The notes under the pieces: generated by a model
Database searches by the model: none
What the model was told of the DNA's origin: nothing
The model's input: the letters and a program-made list of their open reading frames with translations, nothing else
Assembly (NCBI RefSeq): GCF_005938385.1
Contig: NZ_VCRA01000001.1
Coordinates: 247,146 to 311,145, forward strand
Direction: 5' to 3'
From: Paenibacillus mesophilus
GTDB lineage: Bacteria > Bacillota > Bacilli > Paenibacillales > NBRC-103111
DNA length: 64,000 bases
Made by a program: the position numbers and the translations under genes
Shown: piece by piece, positions 28,650 through 37,639 of the stretch
Numbering within the stretch: the stretch's first letter is position 1
Layout of the letters: each line of letters opens with the position of its first letter

Positions 28650-28664
28650 GTGAAGCGCTTTCAT
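28650..28664. promoter_or_regulatory. Second cre-like palindrome
   Basis: GTGAAGCGCTTTCAT has the GAAGCGCTTTC palindromic core of cre sites but departs from consensus in the left arm. It lies about 180 bases upstream of the better site. The rest of 28483-28890 is AT-rich and holds no recognisable gene; near 28843-28885 a GACGGC/GCCGTC hairpin followed by T residues on the minus strand probably ended the decayed gene to the right. Confidence 0.35.
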
Positions 28665-28892
28665 AAATAGTGAAAGCCAAATACGCCCTAAGCGATTGGA
28701 AAAAACGCTAGGACGCAAAATCAACATTACATATATCGGAATATATTCGTCTCATATTATGTTACAATGTATCAATAAAATTTGGTTCCATTATACCATC
28801 TTTGGTTCATTCTGCAAATAGTAAGCAAAAAACGCAAATAAAAGACGGCATAAACCACGGGTTCCCCCGGGTTCAAGCCGTCCGATCGTCAT

Positions 28893-29154
28893 TGCACTTC
28901 CATCGCCTCGTCCTTGTGCTTGCTCGTCGACGTAATGCCGAAAAGCGTCGGAAGCGGCTGCGGCCCGGTGCCCGGCGCCTCTTTATATCCGGGATACGCG
29001 ACCATATCCCAACCCAGCGACGTCAAATCGAAGTTCAAGAACAGATTGCCAGCGCATCGAGCATCGCCAAATTCCGGTCCTTCACGAAGTTGTTCGCATC
29101 CATATTTTTGTTGTCCGTCGTTTTTTTTGATCGCGATCAGCTGATTGTAGAACG
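28893..29154 (-). pseudogene. Solute-binding protein fragment
   Basis: The minus strand reads, with frameshifts, YNQLIAIKK (a run of eight A, against seven in the sister remnant near 47130), a segment matching NNFVKDRN, then LTSLGWDMVAYPGYKEAPG and FGITSTSKHKDEAM. The last two match NWDMAAFPEFKELPG and YMTTTNKHKDQTF of the intact protein at 228. It has neither start nor C-terminus and is fused at its 5' end to a Tat-leader fragment. Sequence near 28870 also matches the 3' flank of the remnant at 47003, so both come from one ancestral gene. Confidence 0.82.
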
Positions 29155-29214
29155 CTCCAACTCCTCCGATTGGTCCACATACGCTTTTGCCCCGGAATGG
29201 ATTCGATTACTCAT
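29155..29214 (-). pseudogene. N-terminal scrap of a Tat tailspike-like gene
   Basis: From ATG 29214 the minus strand encodes MSNRIHSGAKAYVDQSEELE, matching NNRIHSEEKAYMDQQEELEH at the start of the intact gene at 32558. The upstream motif CTAAAACGATAGGGAGTG is also shared. After about 20 codons it runs into the binding-protein fragment and stops, so this is a deletion junction between two decayed genes. Confidence 0.82.
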
Positions 29215-29251
29215 CACACTATCCCTATCGTTTTAGTGGACAGACGTATGA

Positions 29252-30595
29252 TTACGCCTTTTCGTTCCATTTCAAGGAGAATAAGTCCCCATCCTTCATC
29301 TGCATGCGGATCCGTACCGGTTGCCTTCTCCATGAATCCAAATCCGCTTCCGGCCCCCACTTAACCACTCCTTCGATCTCATCCCCGTACATGGGTGCCA
29401 TGTCCTCCAACCGGAAACCATCGAGTGGGCGGCCGTGCTCGTCCTGCAGCTCAAATCGCAAATAACCGACCGCCGACGTTGAATAATTGACCACTAGCTC
29501 GTTGCCTTCCAAAATGAACGGTCTCGATACCCATTCCCCATGTTCAAATCCTGCATGTATGGAGCCAAAGCCGTGTTTACGGACGGTTATTCGCCGCAAG
29601 CGGCTGTCGTCCATTCGGTAATGCTCCTGTATGTAGAAGGAAATTTCATCGGGATTCAGCAGCACGCAGCCGGTGCTCAGTATTCCGGTCCGATCCGACC
29701 AATTAAGCGGATCAAGTCCGGCGCGGCACCAGGCTTCCATGAACGTACGATCCCAGTGTAAGCCGTCCCGGCTCGTCATCATGACGGTGTCGCTAATGCC
29801 TGGCTCGGAATGATACGCCAGTTTTTTGCGTTCCGGCACGAAACGCATAGGAAACGCCATATAGATGTGCTCCGCTTCCGGACAAAGCATGGCCGAATTG
29901 GTGTAATACTGCTGCATCGGTTTCAAATCGTTATATCGAAGTAACTGCTGCTCGCCCCAGTTGACGAAATCGGTAGAGGTGGACATAAGAATGGCCCGAT
30001 AAGCCGCATCCTGGAAAATCCGGGAATAGCAGCGGTAGGCTTGCGCGCTTTCATCCCAGAAAACGACGTTTAGCGAATCGAAGTCCCCATCCGTTAAAAT
30101 CGGCTCTTCCCGCAATTTCCGCCAGTGTATGCCGTCGGCGGAGCCGAACGCAACCAATTCATCGATTCCGGCCACCGCCTTGTATCGCAGCTCGGGGGAA
30201 GCATGGGGAGAACGGTCCAGGAACGGAGAGAAGTTATGGGATAACGGCCCTCTCCAAATGATATTGTTGGCCGTGCTTCCTTCATATTCGAATAATCCCA
30301 GTTCCGGTTTCACAAAATGAATTCCGTCGATACTTTCCGCATAACAGGTAACCTGACCGTGATCGGTATTTTCATTGCTTGACCCGATCCCCCGGTAATA
30401 CAAGCGTAGTTTATCCCGCTCTTGAATGACCGTTGCGTAACCGCTTCCTTTTCCTTCCCATGGCCGATCGAATGAAAGCACGATCTCTTCCCTTCTTGGC
30501 GGATGGAGCATCAGGGATACCCCCCGTTTCTCTTCAATCAGCCATTCGTCCACGAACATTTCTACTCTCGTGCCAATTTCGACTACAGATTTCAC
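29252..30595 (-). CDS. GH32/43-like propeller hydrolase
   Basis: A 447-residue predicted cytoplasmic five-bladed-propeller hydrolase of the broad GH32/43/68-like type. Typical features are IGTRVEMFVDEWLIEEKRG, DKLRLYYRG, QVTCYAESIDGIHFVKPELG, SFYIQEHYR and a C-terminal beta domain (LRFELQDEHGRPLDGF, RIRMQMKDGDLFSL). The start is GTG 30595, seven bases after GGGAGG; the GTG at 30613 precedes that site. It belongs to the leftward cluster, 32 bases after a Tat tailspike-like gene. Paralogues are at 32679 (intact) and 19110 (decayed). No biochemical activity can be assigned. Confidence 0.83.
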   Translation of the reverse strand: MKSVVEIGTRVEMFVDEWLIEEKRGVSLMLHPPRREEIVLSFDRPWEGKGSGYATVIQERDKLRLYYRGIGSSNENTDHGQVTCYAESIDGIHFVKPELGLFEYEGSTANNIIWRGPLSHNFSPFLDRSPHASPELRYKAVAGIDELVAFGSADGIHWRKLREEPILTDGDFDSLNVVFWDESAQAYRCYSRIFQDAAYRAILMSTSTDFVNWGEQQLLRYNDLKPMQQYYTNSAMLCPEAEHIYMAFPMRFVPERKKLAYHSEPGISDTVMMTSRDGLHWDRTFMEAWCRAGLDPLNWSDRTGILSTGCVLLNPDEISFYIQEHYRMDDSRLRRITVRKHGFGSIHAGFEHGEWVSRPFILEGNELVVNYSTSAVGYLRFELQDEHGRPLDGFRLEDMAPMYGDEIEGVVKWGPEADLDSWRRQPVRIRMQMKDGDLFSLKWNEKA

Positions 30596-30626
30596 CGTAC
30601 TGCCTCCCTGCACTTATCATTTCAAA

Positions 30627-32558
30627 CTACTTGGCTATAACATATCTAAAGTCATAGTTAGCACCGCCAGCCGAAGGTTTTATGTACAACCATCCGTCTG
30701 TTCCCATATACGCCTGTAACGGCTGTCCATTGTCGGCAACGTCATTCGTATACTGCTGTGCCGTCAAAATCGTCGGGTTAGCAGAATCGGTCGATACAGC
30801 AGCCTTACGAATAACAGCGGTGAAATCGTAATAGCGTGGTGAAACAGGGCAAATGCAACTTAACACTTTTATGTGTGTCGTATTAGCTACATAACACAAC
30901 TTTTTCCAAGCTCCGCTATTATGAAGTACGGTTGCTTTGACAAGTCCGCTATCTTCCGAATATCGTGATTTTTTATAACTGCCTATGTAAGCGGTATCGG
31001 CAACTTGTGCAGGGAAATCGCTCCACTGGGCATTTCCCTGACATTCATTAAAGCTCCACGCACTATTTATACCAACTTCTTGTAAGAATGTGTAAAGAGC
31101 TTTGTCAGCGGCTGTTAAGTTATCAAGAACATAACGCCAAGAATATCCGTTGAATTGCACTACTGCATCTTGAATAAAGATTCTCGGTGTAGAAGCGCCG
31201 ACAGCCACGGCATTTAAACTGCGACCGCCGTTAACAACCAAACCGTCGCAATACTGAATATAGAACTCTGTACCTCTATGTCGTTCTGTAGATGCTGTAA
31301 GCGTACAACCTTTTACAAACTGTAAATTAATTGCAGGGTACCCCGTGTTAGACGTCGTGTCCGTACCGCAACCATCAGCATGCACGGTAAGATTGCTGTA
31401 AGTAAGACCGCGTAAATCAATGGCAATTTGCTCGCATCTGTCCGCATAGATGTTTGCACCATTAACAGATGTTCCACCTCTTATAGCAATTCCTTTTTTA
31501 CAGGTTACGGCATAGATTTGATTGACTTGGCTCATCCAGCAATCATCTTGCCAGTATCCCTGTTCATGCCCCGTACAACCTATATCTCTACGAGTAGCGA
31601 TTGGTGAACCTTTCGCATAGTAACCGTAGCCCGTTTTATTGATTGCGCTAGTTCTTGATAACGTCATCCCTTCTGTGTACTCGCCGAATAACCCGGATGC
31701 ACCCATCGCTGTAGTTGGATGGACGAAAATGACTGCATCAATACCAGTAATAGGGTAATTGTTTGAAATTACATGATTTGTTGTCTTGCGTAACTCTGTT
31801 TTGAATCTACCCTGCCCAATCAGAGGAACAACACGAGTGTTTAAACTGCTTAATGCTAGTTCAATAGCGTTTGTTGTATGAAATAGACCACTTGGTAAAA
31901 TTACTTTTTTGGGCGTCGATAGCCCGTTAGATAACATTTTAGCCTTATTTAATGCAGCAGTAATAGCGGCACAGTTCCATACCATGGCAAGATTATCGCT
32001 AAGCCCGTAATTTTCTGCCGCAACTTCCGACTTGTTGTTCAAACGAACCCACACACCGCCTGTTGAATTTTTGGCGGCATAGTAAGTATTGAATGTCGCA
32101 AAATTAGGAACGGCAATTGTCGGGTCAATAAAGTAACCGCCATCATGCAACGATTTACTTTGTGATTCCGACCACATAAAAAGGTCGCCGCCCATGTTCA
32201 TTCCATCGTGGTATGAAATAACTTCAAATATTTGCCCATCGAGCATGCCGGATTGCTGAATTAATTCGGATATCGAATGAACTGTTCTGATTACGGTTTC
32301 ATTCCATTCATTTAATACTTGAACATTGCCCGGCTGCCCCGGTTGTCCCGGCCATGCGGGCTGGCCCCGCTCGCTTGCCGCCTCCAGCGAGTAGCCCGTC
32401 ACCGCCATCGCCACACCGGCCATGCCCATCGAGGCAAGCAGCTTCCGGCGGCTGAGCGTCTTCGGCTCTATTGGTGTTTTTCCCGAATGTTCCAATTCCT
32501 CCTGTTGATCCATGTACGCTTTTTCCTCGGAATGAATTCGATTATTCACATCATACAC
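30627..32558 (-). CDS. Tat leader fused to phage tailspike-like protein
   Basis: 643 residues. The N-terminus has a twin-arginine signal (LSRRKLLASMGMAGVAMAV) and a Pro/Gly linker (GQPGQPGN). It is followed by a tailspike head module (GGDLFMWSESQSKSLHDGG) and a beta-helix body with AIRGGTSVNGANIYAD. The leader DNA (line 32341) is about 75% GC, whereas sampled body lines (31021, 31501, 31861) are about 43, 47 and 33%; the change is near 32330, at the linker. This supports fusion of a host leader to a body from a low-GC, probably phage, source. The ORF begins at 32558, near a conserved AGGGAG. It is likely an exported depolymerase or glycan-binding protein; the closest relative is at 35126. Confidence 0.85.
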   Translation of the reverse strand: MYDVNNRIHSEEKAYMDQQEELEHSGKTPIEPKTLSRRKLLASMGMAGVAMAVTGYSLEAASERGQPAWPGQPGQPGNVQVLNEWNETVIRTVHSISELIQQSGMLDGQIFEVISYHDGMNMGGDLFMWSESQSKSLHDGGYFIDPTIAVPNFATFNTYYAAKNSTGGVWVRLNNKSEVAAENYGLSDNLAMVWNCAAITAALNKAKMLSNGLSTPKKVILPSGLFHTTNAIELALSSLNTRVVPLIGQGRFKTELRKTTNHVISNNYPITGIDAVIFVHPTTAMGASGLFGEYTEGMTLSRTSAINKTGYGYYAKGSPIATRRDIGCTGHEQGYWQDDCWMSQVNQIYAVTCKKGIAIRGGTSVNGANIYADRCEQIAIDLRGLTYSNLTVHADGCGTDTTSNTGYPAINLQFVKGCTLTASTERHRGTEFYIQYCDGLVVNGGRSLNAVAVGASTPRIFIQDAVVQFNGYSWRYVLDNLTAADKALYTFLQEVGINSAWSFNECQGNAQWSDFPAQVADTAYIGSYKKSRYSEDSGLVKATVLHNSGAWKKLCYVANTTHIKVLSCICPVSPRYYDFTAVIRKAAVSTDSANPTILTAQQYTNDVADNGQPLQAYMGTDGWLYIKPSAGGANYDFRYVIAK

Positions 32559-32678
32559 TCCCTATCGTTTTAGATTGCGCACATATACCTGCAAGGGCCA
32601 AAGCTGGTTATCGCTGACGAGCGCATCCGGCAAATCCCGTTTATCGCTTTCCGCATAACAGATTGGCCCCCACATTAT

Positions 32679-34052
32679 TCACAAGGTTTTAAATTGCATG
32701 GAATAAATGTCGGCATCATGCAATAGAAATCGGATTCTGACCGGTTTTCCGGCTAATGCCGATACGTCTTCGCCATTTCGCCAGCGCACGACGCCCTCCA
32801 GCTCGTCCCCATACAGCGGCTCCATATCCGAAGCCTCGTAGCCATCCAGCGGCCGCCCCGATTCATCCAGCAATTCTACTTGAATCGAGCCGGCGGCCGA
32901 CGTCGCATAATTCAACAACAGCCGATTTCCGGAGAAGATCAGCGGACAAGTCTTTACTTCGCCTCCCCGATAGCCTCCATGGATGGAAGCGAAGCCGTGC
33001 TTCCTCACCGTCAACCGCCGCAATTGAATGTCGTCCCAACGGTAATGCTCCGTGACGTACAGCGAGAATAGTTCCGGTTCGATCTGCACGATGCCGTGCG
33101 CGATCATGTTGCTGCGTTCCGTCCAATTTTTCCGGTCATGGCCCGGCCGCAGCCAGGCGTCGAGAAACGTCCGGTCCCAATGGATCCCATCCCTGCTGGA
33201 CATGAATACCGTATCCGAAAGCCCTCCGAATGGATGCTCGGGAACTTTTTTCCGCGACTCGACGAATCGTTTCGGGAACGACAAGTACACATGCTCGGCT
33301 CCCGGACACACAACCGTTGCATTCGTATAAAACTGTTCGATCGGAACGTCCGTCTCGTAATGATTGGGCGTAAACGGCCGCCACTCCCGAAAATCCGGGG
33401 AGATCGAGCTATGAACGGCTCTCACTCTAGAATCCGTCCAGTAACGCGCGTAACAGCGGTAAGCGTTAAGGCCCGGGTCCCAAAAGACGACGTTGTGCGA
33501 GTCGAACGGCTGATCGGTGATAACCGGATTCGCCTCCATTTTCGACCAATGGATTCCGTCCGGCGAATGCAGAGCATTCAGCATTCCTTTCTCCCATGGC
33601 GTTCCTCTTGGAGCGACACCGCCTACGGCCTTGAACAAAGATTCCTTGGCTGCCAAAGGTGAAACGTCTTTCATCGGCGCGAAGTTATGCGATTCAAGGC
33701 CGCGCCATACAATGTTGTTGTTGCTCGCGCCGTCATGCTCGTACAGTCCGAGAACAGGTCTCTCGAAATGAATTCCGTCCTCGCTTTCCGCATAGCAAGT
33801 CACCTGCTGGTCGTCGTGATCGTCCGCAGGCGCGTTCCCTCTATAGTAAAGCCGGATTTTCTCCTCATCCTGGATGACGGAGAAGTAACAAGCGGCTTTC
33901 CCTTCCCAAGGCTTGTCGAGCTTCAGGACAACTTCACGCTTTGTGGGCGGTGTCGCCCGCAGTTCGATTCCTTGCCGCTCGTCGATCAACCAATTGTCGA
34001 TAAACATCTCGACTCTGGAGCCGATATGTGCGACAGCTTTGCTGCTTCTCAT
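32679..34052 (-). CDS. GH32/43-like propeller hydrolase
   Basis: A 457-residue cytoplasmic hydrolase-like protein homologous throughout to the one at 29252: IGSRVEMFIDNWLIDERQG, IRLYYRGNAPADDHDD, VTCYAESEDGIHFERPVLG, LYVTEHYRWDD and a C-terminal VRIRFLLHDADIYSM. ATG 34052 is preceded by a weak GGTGA-type site. It follows a fragment of a solute-binding gene whose intact version is at 44128, and its own C-terminal coding sequence is duplicated as a scrap at 44059. It probably trims an imported oligosaccharide. No signal peptide. Confidence 0.84.
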   Translation of the reverse strand: MRSSKAVAHIGSRVEMFIDNWLIDERQGIELRATPPTKREVVLKLDKPWEGKAACYFSVIQDEEKIRLYYRGNAPADDHDDQQVTCYAESEDGIHFERPVLGLYEHDGASNNNIVWRGLESHNFAPMKDVSPLAAKESLFKAVGGVAPRGTPWEKGMLNALHSPDGIHWSKMEANPVITDQPFDSHNVVFWDPGLNAYRCYARYWTDSRVRAVHSSISPDFREWRPFTPNHYETDVPIEQFYTNATVVCPGAEHVYLSFPKRFVESRKKVPEHPFGGLSDTVFMSSRDGIHWDRTFLDAWLRPGHDRKNWTERSNMIAHGIVQIEPELFSLYVTEHYRWDDIQLRRLTVRKHGFASIHGGYRGGEVKTCPLIFSGNRLLLNYATSAAGSIQVELLDESGRPLDGYEASDMEPLYGDELEGVVRWRNGEDVSALAGKPVRIRFLLHDADIYSMQFKTL

Positions 34053-34072
34053 CCAAGTTCACCGCTTTCCCG

Positions 34073-34240
34073 CTATTTGAATACGTTCGGATTGACTTTG
34101 GCGCGGAAATCTTCCACTTGCTTGATCGTATCTTCTTCCGCCTTGCGAAGCGCTGTGTTAACATCGGTCGTGCCGAACATGACCTCGTAGGCGTACTATC
34201 GGTATATGTCCCCTACCATTCCGTTCATCGGGTCGTAAAC
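34073..34240 (-). pseudogene. C-terminal scrap of a solute-binding protein gene
   Basis: About 165 bases are nearly identical to the 3' end of the intact gene at 44128 (NGMVGDIYR, YAYEVMFGTTD, NTALRKAEED, FRAKVNPNVFK) and end at TAG 34073. An in-frame TAG replaces a Lys codon after DIYR, and the upstream part is missing. It sits between the AraC gene and the hydrolase gene and marks an old duplication. Confidence 0.92.
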
Positions 34241-34248
34241 GGCCGAGG

Positions 34249-35058
34249 CTAAGATTGATCCTTGAACAAGTGCGAGTTTTGCCTTTTTCGCCAAAGGGAA
34301 GGGGAGGCGCCTTCCATGCTTTTGAACCATTGAGAAAAGGAGTGCAGCCGGTGGAAACCTACCTGCACGGCGATTTCGTTCAAGTCTTTGTCTGTAGCGC
34401 TGAGCAGCCATTTCGCTTCCTCCATTCGGCATTGCTGCTGATACTGCTTTGGGCTCAGGCCGTATATTTTCTCGAACGTCCGGCGGAAGCCGGCAACCGT
34501 CAGCCCGGTCAGCTCCGCCAAATCGGCCATCTGGACATTTTCGCGCAGTGATTCGCGAAGAAAGTCGGCTGCCTTCGTGATCGTCATCGCTTGCAAATCC
34601 GTCTGCGCATACTCATGCAAGTACAGCAACATCAGCTCGGCCCATACGGCATGCGTTCGCTGCGAAATTTTAAACGGTGAGTCGATGACGCGGAGCCATT
34701 CGCGAAAAAGCTTCCCGATCCGGTCGCCGTCGATTCGGGACATTGCATAAATGCGAGGCTGGCCGAATCCGCGCGCCAGCTGTCCCGCCGCTTCCTCCAA
34801 CGCAGAAGGCATATGCTGCAAATGAAGCACCCCGAGGCGGATTTTCGTTACGGCGGCAAAGCGGTGAAGGATGCCCGGCGGAATTACGACGATGTGGCCG
34901 GCTTCGACATAAACTTTGCGTTCCGGCCATTCGAATAAACCGCGGCCCTCCAGCACAATCTCAATCTCTAGAGTCGTGTTTTGGTGAAAGCCGACATCGT
35001 ACCAGTCTTCATTGTATGTTCCGATCGAGCTGCGAATATGGAACGCCGGCTGTTCCAT
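34249..35058 (-). CDS. AraC-family transcriptional regulator
   Basis: A 269-residue AraC regulator: N-terminal cupin-like sensor (LEIEIVLEGRGLFEWPER, GHIVVIPPGILHRF) and C-terminal double helix-turn-helix (MADLAELTGLTVAGFRRTF, LNEIAVQVGFHRLHSFSQWF). ATG 35058 follows GGAGGAGGAAC. It lies within the leftward cluster, between a Tat tailspike-like gene and the decayed binding-protein tail, in the same orientation as its probable targets. Not closely related to the pair at 1756 and 26089. Confidence 0.91.
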   Translation of the reverse strand: MEQPAFHIRSSIGTYNEDWYDVGFHQNTTLEIEIVLEGRGLFEWPERKVYVEAGHIVVIPPGILHRFAAVTKIRLGVLHLQHMPSALEEAAGQLARGFGQPRIYAMSRIDGDRIGKLFREWLRVIDSPFKISQRTHAVWAELMLLYLHEYAQTDLQAMTITKAADFLRESLRENVQMADLAELTGLTVAGFRRTFEKIYGLSPKQYQQQCRMEEAKWLLSATDKDLNEIAVQVGFHRLHSFSQWFKSMEGASPSLWRKRQNSHLFKDQS

Positions 35059-35125
35059 CCATGTTCCTCCTCCCCTTTAGCCGTCGCAAGAAAACCGCTG
35101 CGAATGTGGTTTTCGCACGTTCCCT

Positions 35126-37069
35126 CTATTTATTAACAACAAAACCAAACTCAAGGTTATTGCCAGCCGTTTGCACAGTTACAAGCAACCAGCCGTTTGC
35201 ATCAACATAGCCGTAAAGTGCATAGCGTTGTGATTCGGTAACACCGCTATCTGCGCTGTCTACGACTCCATTGATGTACAGACTTGTACTCAACTTAGTC
35301 GGGCTCGCGCTGTTCGCGGATATTGACGCTTTTGCTATCCCTATATCGGGGAAAGTATAAATTCGGTCATGAGCCGCATCCGTGCAAATGGCGGAAACAA
35401 TCTTAAACCGCGTCGTATCGCCAACATACGCCAGCTTTTTAAACGAACCGCTCTGCAGTTTAACCTGAGACGAAATAACACGATTGATTTCCGAATAGGT
35501 GCTATATTGCAAATCACCCATAAATCGAAAATCAGCAACATAGACGGGGAAATCTTTGAATGAAGGGGACATCATGCATGCTCTGAAGGCAATATTCGTG
35601 CCAACCGCATCTTTTGTTACAAGCTTGTATTTGTCGGCTTCTGCCTGCGATAGCTGATTCAGTGAATTTCTCCAACTGAACCCCTCAAATAAAACGGATG
35701 ATGCGGAAGCTTCGATTTTAGGGATAACACCTTTTGCTATAGCCGCCGTTCCATAGCTGCGGCCGGTGATGATTAATCCCTCACATGATTTAAAGTAGAA
35801 CTCTGTCCCCTTGTGAAATTCTGTAGACGCCAATAATCTTGTACCAATTGTGCGATCACATTTGATTGCATAAGTCCCGTTTGCGCTGCCGCTGCCGCAA
35901 AGATCAGCGTGAATACCGAGGTCGCTGTACGTTAAGTTTGTTAAATCAAAGCCAACGCCTTGACAACTGTCCGCATATAGATTCCGGCCCGTGACAGACG
36001 TGCCGCCACGAATAGCAATTGCGGTTGTTACCGAGTTGGTAGCCTTGATGTTATTGGCTTGACTCATCCAGCAATCATCCTGCCAGTAGCCGATATTGCA
36101 TTGAATGCAGTTCAAATCCGAACGCTCGCCGTAAATCGACTTATAACTGAAATATCCGTACCCCTGCCCTTTTGCCACACTAATGCGCATGAGTTGAAAG
36201 CCTTTTACGACCTCGCCCATCAAGTTTTCAGAGGCGTTATCTTTACGTCCGGATGCAAAGATTACAGCGTCGATTTGATCGCCGGCGCGATAAATACCGC
36301 TGGGAATTGTGCTGTTTGCCGTTTTCCATATTTCAGTGTTAAAACGTCCAGCCCCAATTAATTGAGGTACACGAATTGTATTGCCGTAAGCAGGGTAAGT
36401 TGAAAGGATGATAGGATTTGTAGTTAGATAAACGCCAACGCCTACATGCACCTGTTTGGGCGTTGTAAATGTCGCTGCTTTGTATAGCGCTTGTTGAATG
36501 GCTGCACAGTTCCAAACCATTGATGGTAGAGGAATTGCACCGTAGTTTTCAGCATCAACATGGCTCTCGTTGTTCAAGCGAACGAATACGCCGCCGCCAG
36601 TATTTAGTGCAGTGTAGTAAGTGTTAAATACAATGATGTTGGGAAAAGGGACACTAGGGTCGATAATATAGCCGCCATCATGCAATGATTTGTCAATCGT
36701 TGCAGACCACATGAACAAATCGCCGCCAATCTTTTGATCAGCATGAAAGGAAACAACTTCAAATATCTGACCATCGAACCTATCTGATTGCTGAATTAAT
36801 GCAGATATAGAATTAACGGATCTGACTACGGTTTCATTCAATCCATCTAAAAATGAAGGAACACTGCCTATAGCCGTTCCGGGCTTGCCCCGCTCGCTCG
36901 CCGCCATAAGCGGGCCCGTCACCGCCATCGCCACACCGGCTATGCCCATCGAGGCAAGCAGCTTTCGGCGGCTGAGCATCTTCGTCTCGGCTTGCGCTTG
37001 TCCCGTACGGTCCAACTCCACCCGTTGATCCATATTCACTTTTTCCTCGGAATGAATTCGATTTATCAT
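35126..37069 (-). CDS. Tat leader fused to phage tailspike-like protein
   Basis: 647 residues, paralogue of the protein at 30627. Twin-arginine signal LSRRKLLASMGIAGVAMAV, head module GGDLFMWSATIDKSLHDGG, and a beta-helix with WQDDCWMSQANNI and AIRGGTSVTGRNLYAD. ATG 37069 follows AGGGAGAG. A sampled body line (36421) is about 47% GC while the leader line (36901) is about 70%, repeating the composition break. It follows a YhcH-like gene in the cluster and precedes an AraC gene. Predicted exported polysaccharide depolymerase or lectin; catalytic residues not identified. Confidence 0.85.
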   Translation of the reverse strand: MINRIHSEEKVNMDQRVELDRTGQAQAETKMLSRRKLLASMGIAGVAMAVTGPLMAASERGKPGTAIGSVPSFLDGLNETVVRSVNSISALIQQSDRFDGQIFEVVSFHADQKIGGDLFMWSATIDKSLHDGGYIIDPSVPFPNIIVFNTYYTALNTGGGVFVRLNNESHVDAENYGAIPLPSMVWNCAAIQQALYKAATFTTPKQVHVGVGVYLTTNPIILSTYPAYGNTIRVPQLIGAGRFNTEIWKTANSTIPSGIYRAGDQIDAVIFASGRKDNASENLMGEVVKGFQLMRISVAKGQGYGYFSYKSIYGERSDLNCIQCNIGYWQDDCWMSQANNIKATNSVTTAIAIRGGTSVTGRNLYADSCQGVGFDLTNLTYSDLGIHADLCGSGSANGTYAIKCDRTIGTRLLASTEFHKGTEFYFKSCEGLIITGRSYGTAAIAKGVIPKIEASASSVLFEGFSWRNSLNQLSQAEADKYKLVTKDAVGTNIAFRACMMSPSFKDFPVYVADFRFMGDLQYSTYSEINRVISSQVKLQSGSFKKLAYVGDTTRFKIVSAICTDAAHDRIYTFPDIGIAKASISANSASPTKLSTSLYINGVVDSADSGVTESQRYALYGYVDANGWLLVTVQTAGNNLEFGFVVNK

Positions 37070-37147
37070 ATCACACTCTCCCTATTGTTTTAGTGGGAAT
37101 AGAAGATAGAACGATCACTCTATCATACGCGTTCACCGCTCTCGCCC

Positions 37148-37603
37148 TCACGGTTCGATCAACACCTTGATTACGATTTTTTTGACGGATTGGGCCGTTT
37201 CAAGCTGAATGCAGGGCATATGCACATCATGCGGGGCGAACAACGCGAAGTGCCCTTCCCGGAGCGTGAAAAAATCGCCCGATGCCGCGAACAGCGCATA
37301 ATCTCCATCTTTGTCATAGGGGTGAGTCACTTCCGTCCGATCGATCGGAATATAGCCCAGCATTTCGCTGCCCTCCGCCATATATTGCACGTCCAAGTAT
37401 TGCCGATGCGCCTCCCAGAGCCCTTTCTCCTTCGGCTTCGTCTCGTAATGCTGAACTAGCGCATACACACGATCGCCGTCTATTTCGTATTTGCCCGGCT
37501 CCAAAGCTCTGCAATCATGAGTTTCGAGAAATTGCGCCGCCAGCTTCAACCTGGAGTTCACGCTTGAATATTGTCCGATATGCGGTAACGAATCTGTAAT
37601 CAT
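37148..37603 (-). CDS. YhcH/YjgK/YiaL family protein
   Basis: 151 residues, paralogous along its length to the protein at 19832 (EPGKYEIDGDRVYALVQHYE, WEAHRQYLDVQ, FALFAPHDVHMP). ATG 37603 follows GGGAGAG. It is 36 bases from the dehydratase gene in the leftward cluster. In other operons the family accompanies sugar-acid metabolism, which suits the neighbouring dehydratase and 2-hydroxyacid dehydrogenase. A sugar epimerase or anomerase-like role is possible but unproven. Confidence 0.91.
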   Translation of the reverse strand: MITDSLPHIGQYSSVNSRLKLAAQFLETHDCRALEPGKYEIDGDRVYALVQHYETKPKEKGLWEAHRQYLDVQYMAEGSEMLGYIPIDRTEVTHPYDKDGDYALFAASGDFFTLREGHFALFAPHDVHMPCIQLETAQSVKKIVIKVLIEP

Positions 37604-37639
37604 GAAGGTTCTCTCCCTTTATAGGTTTGTATAGTCGGC

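Noticed and set aside
28474-28680. 68-codon minus-strand frame upstream of the binding-protein gene
   Set aside because: It contains the cre and -10 elements, has no ribosome site and no similarity to anything seen here.
30627-37069. Integrated prophage
   Set aside because: Only tailspike-like bodies are present, each with a Tat leader; no integrase, terminase, capsid, tail-tube or lysis genes and no attachment repeats were seen.
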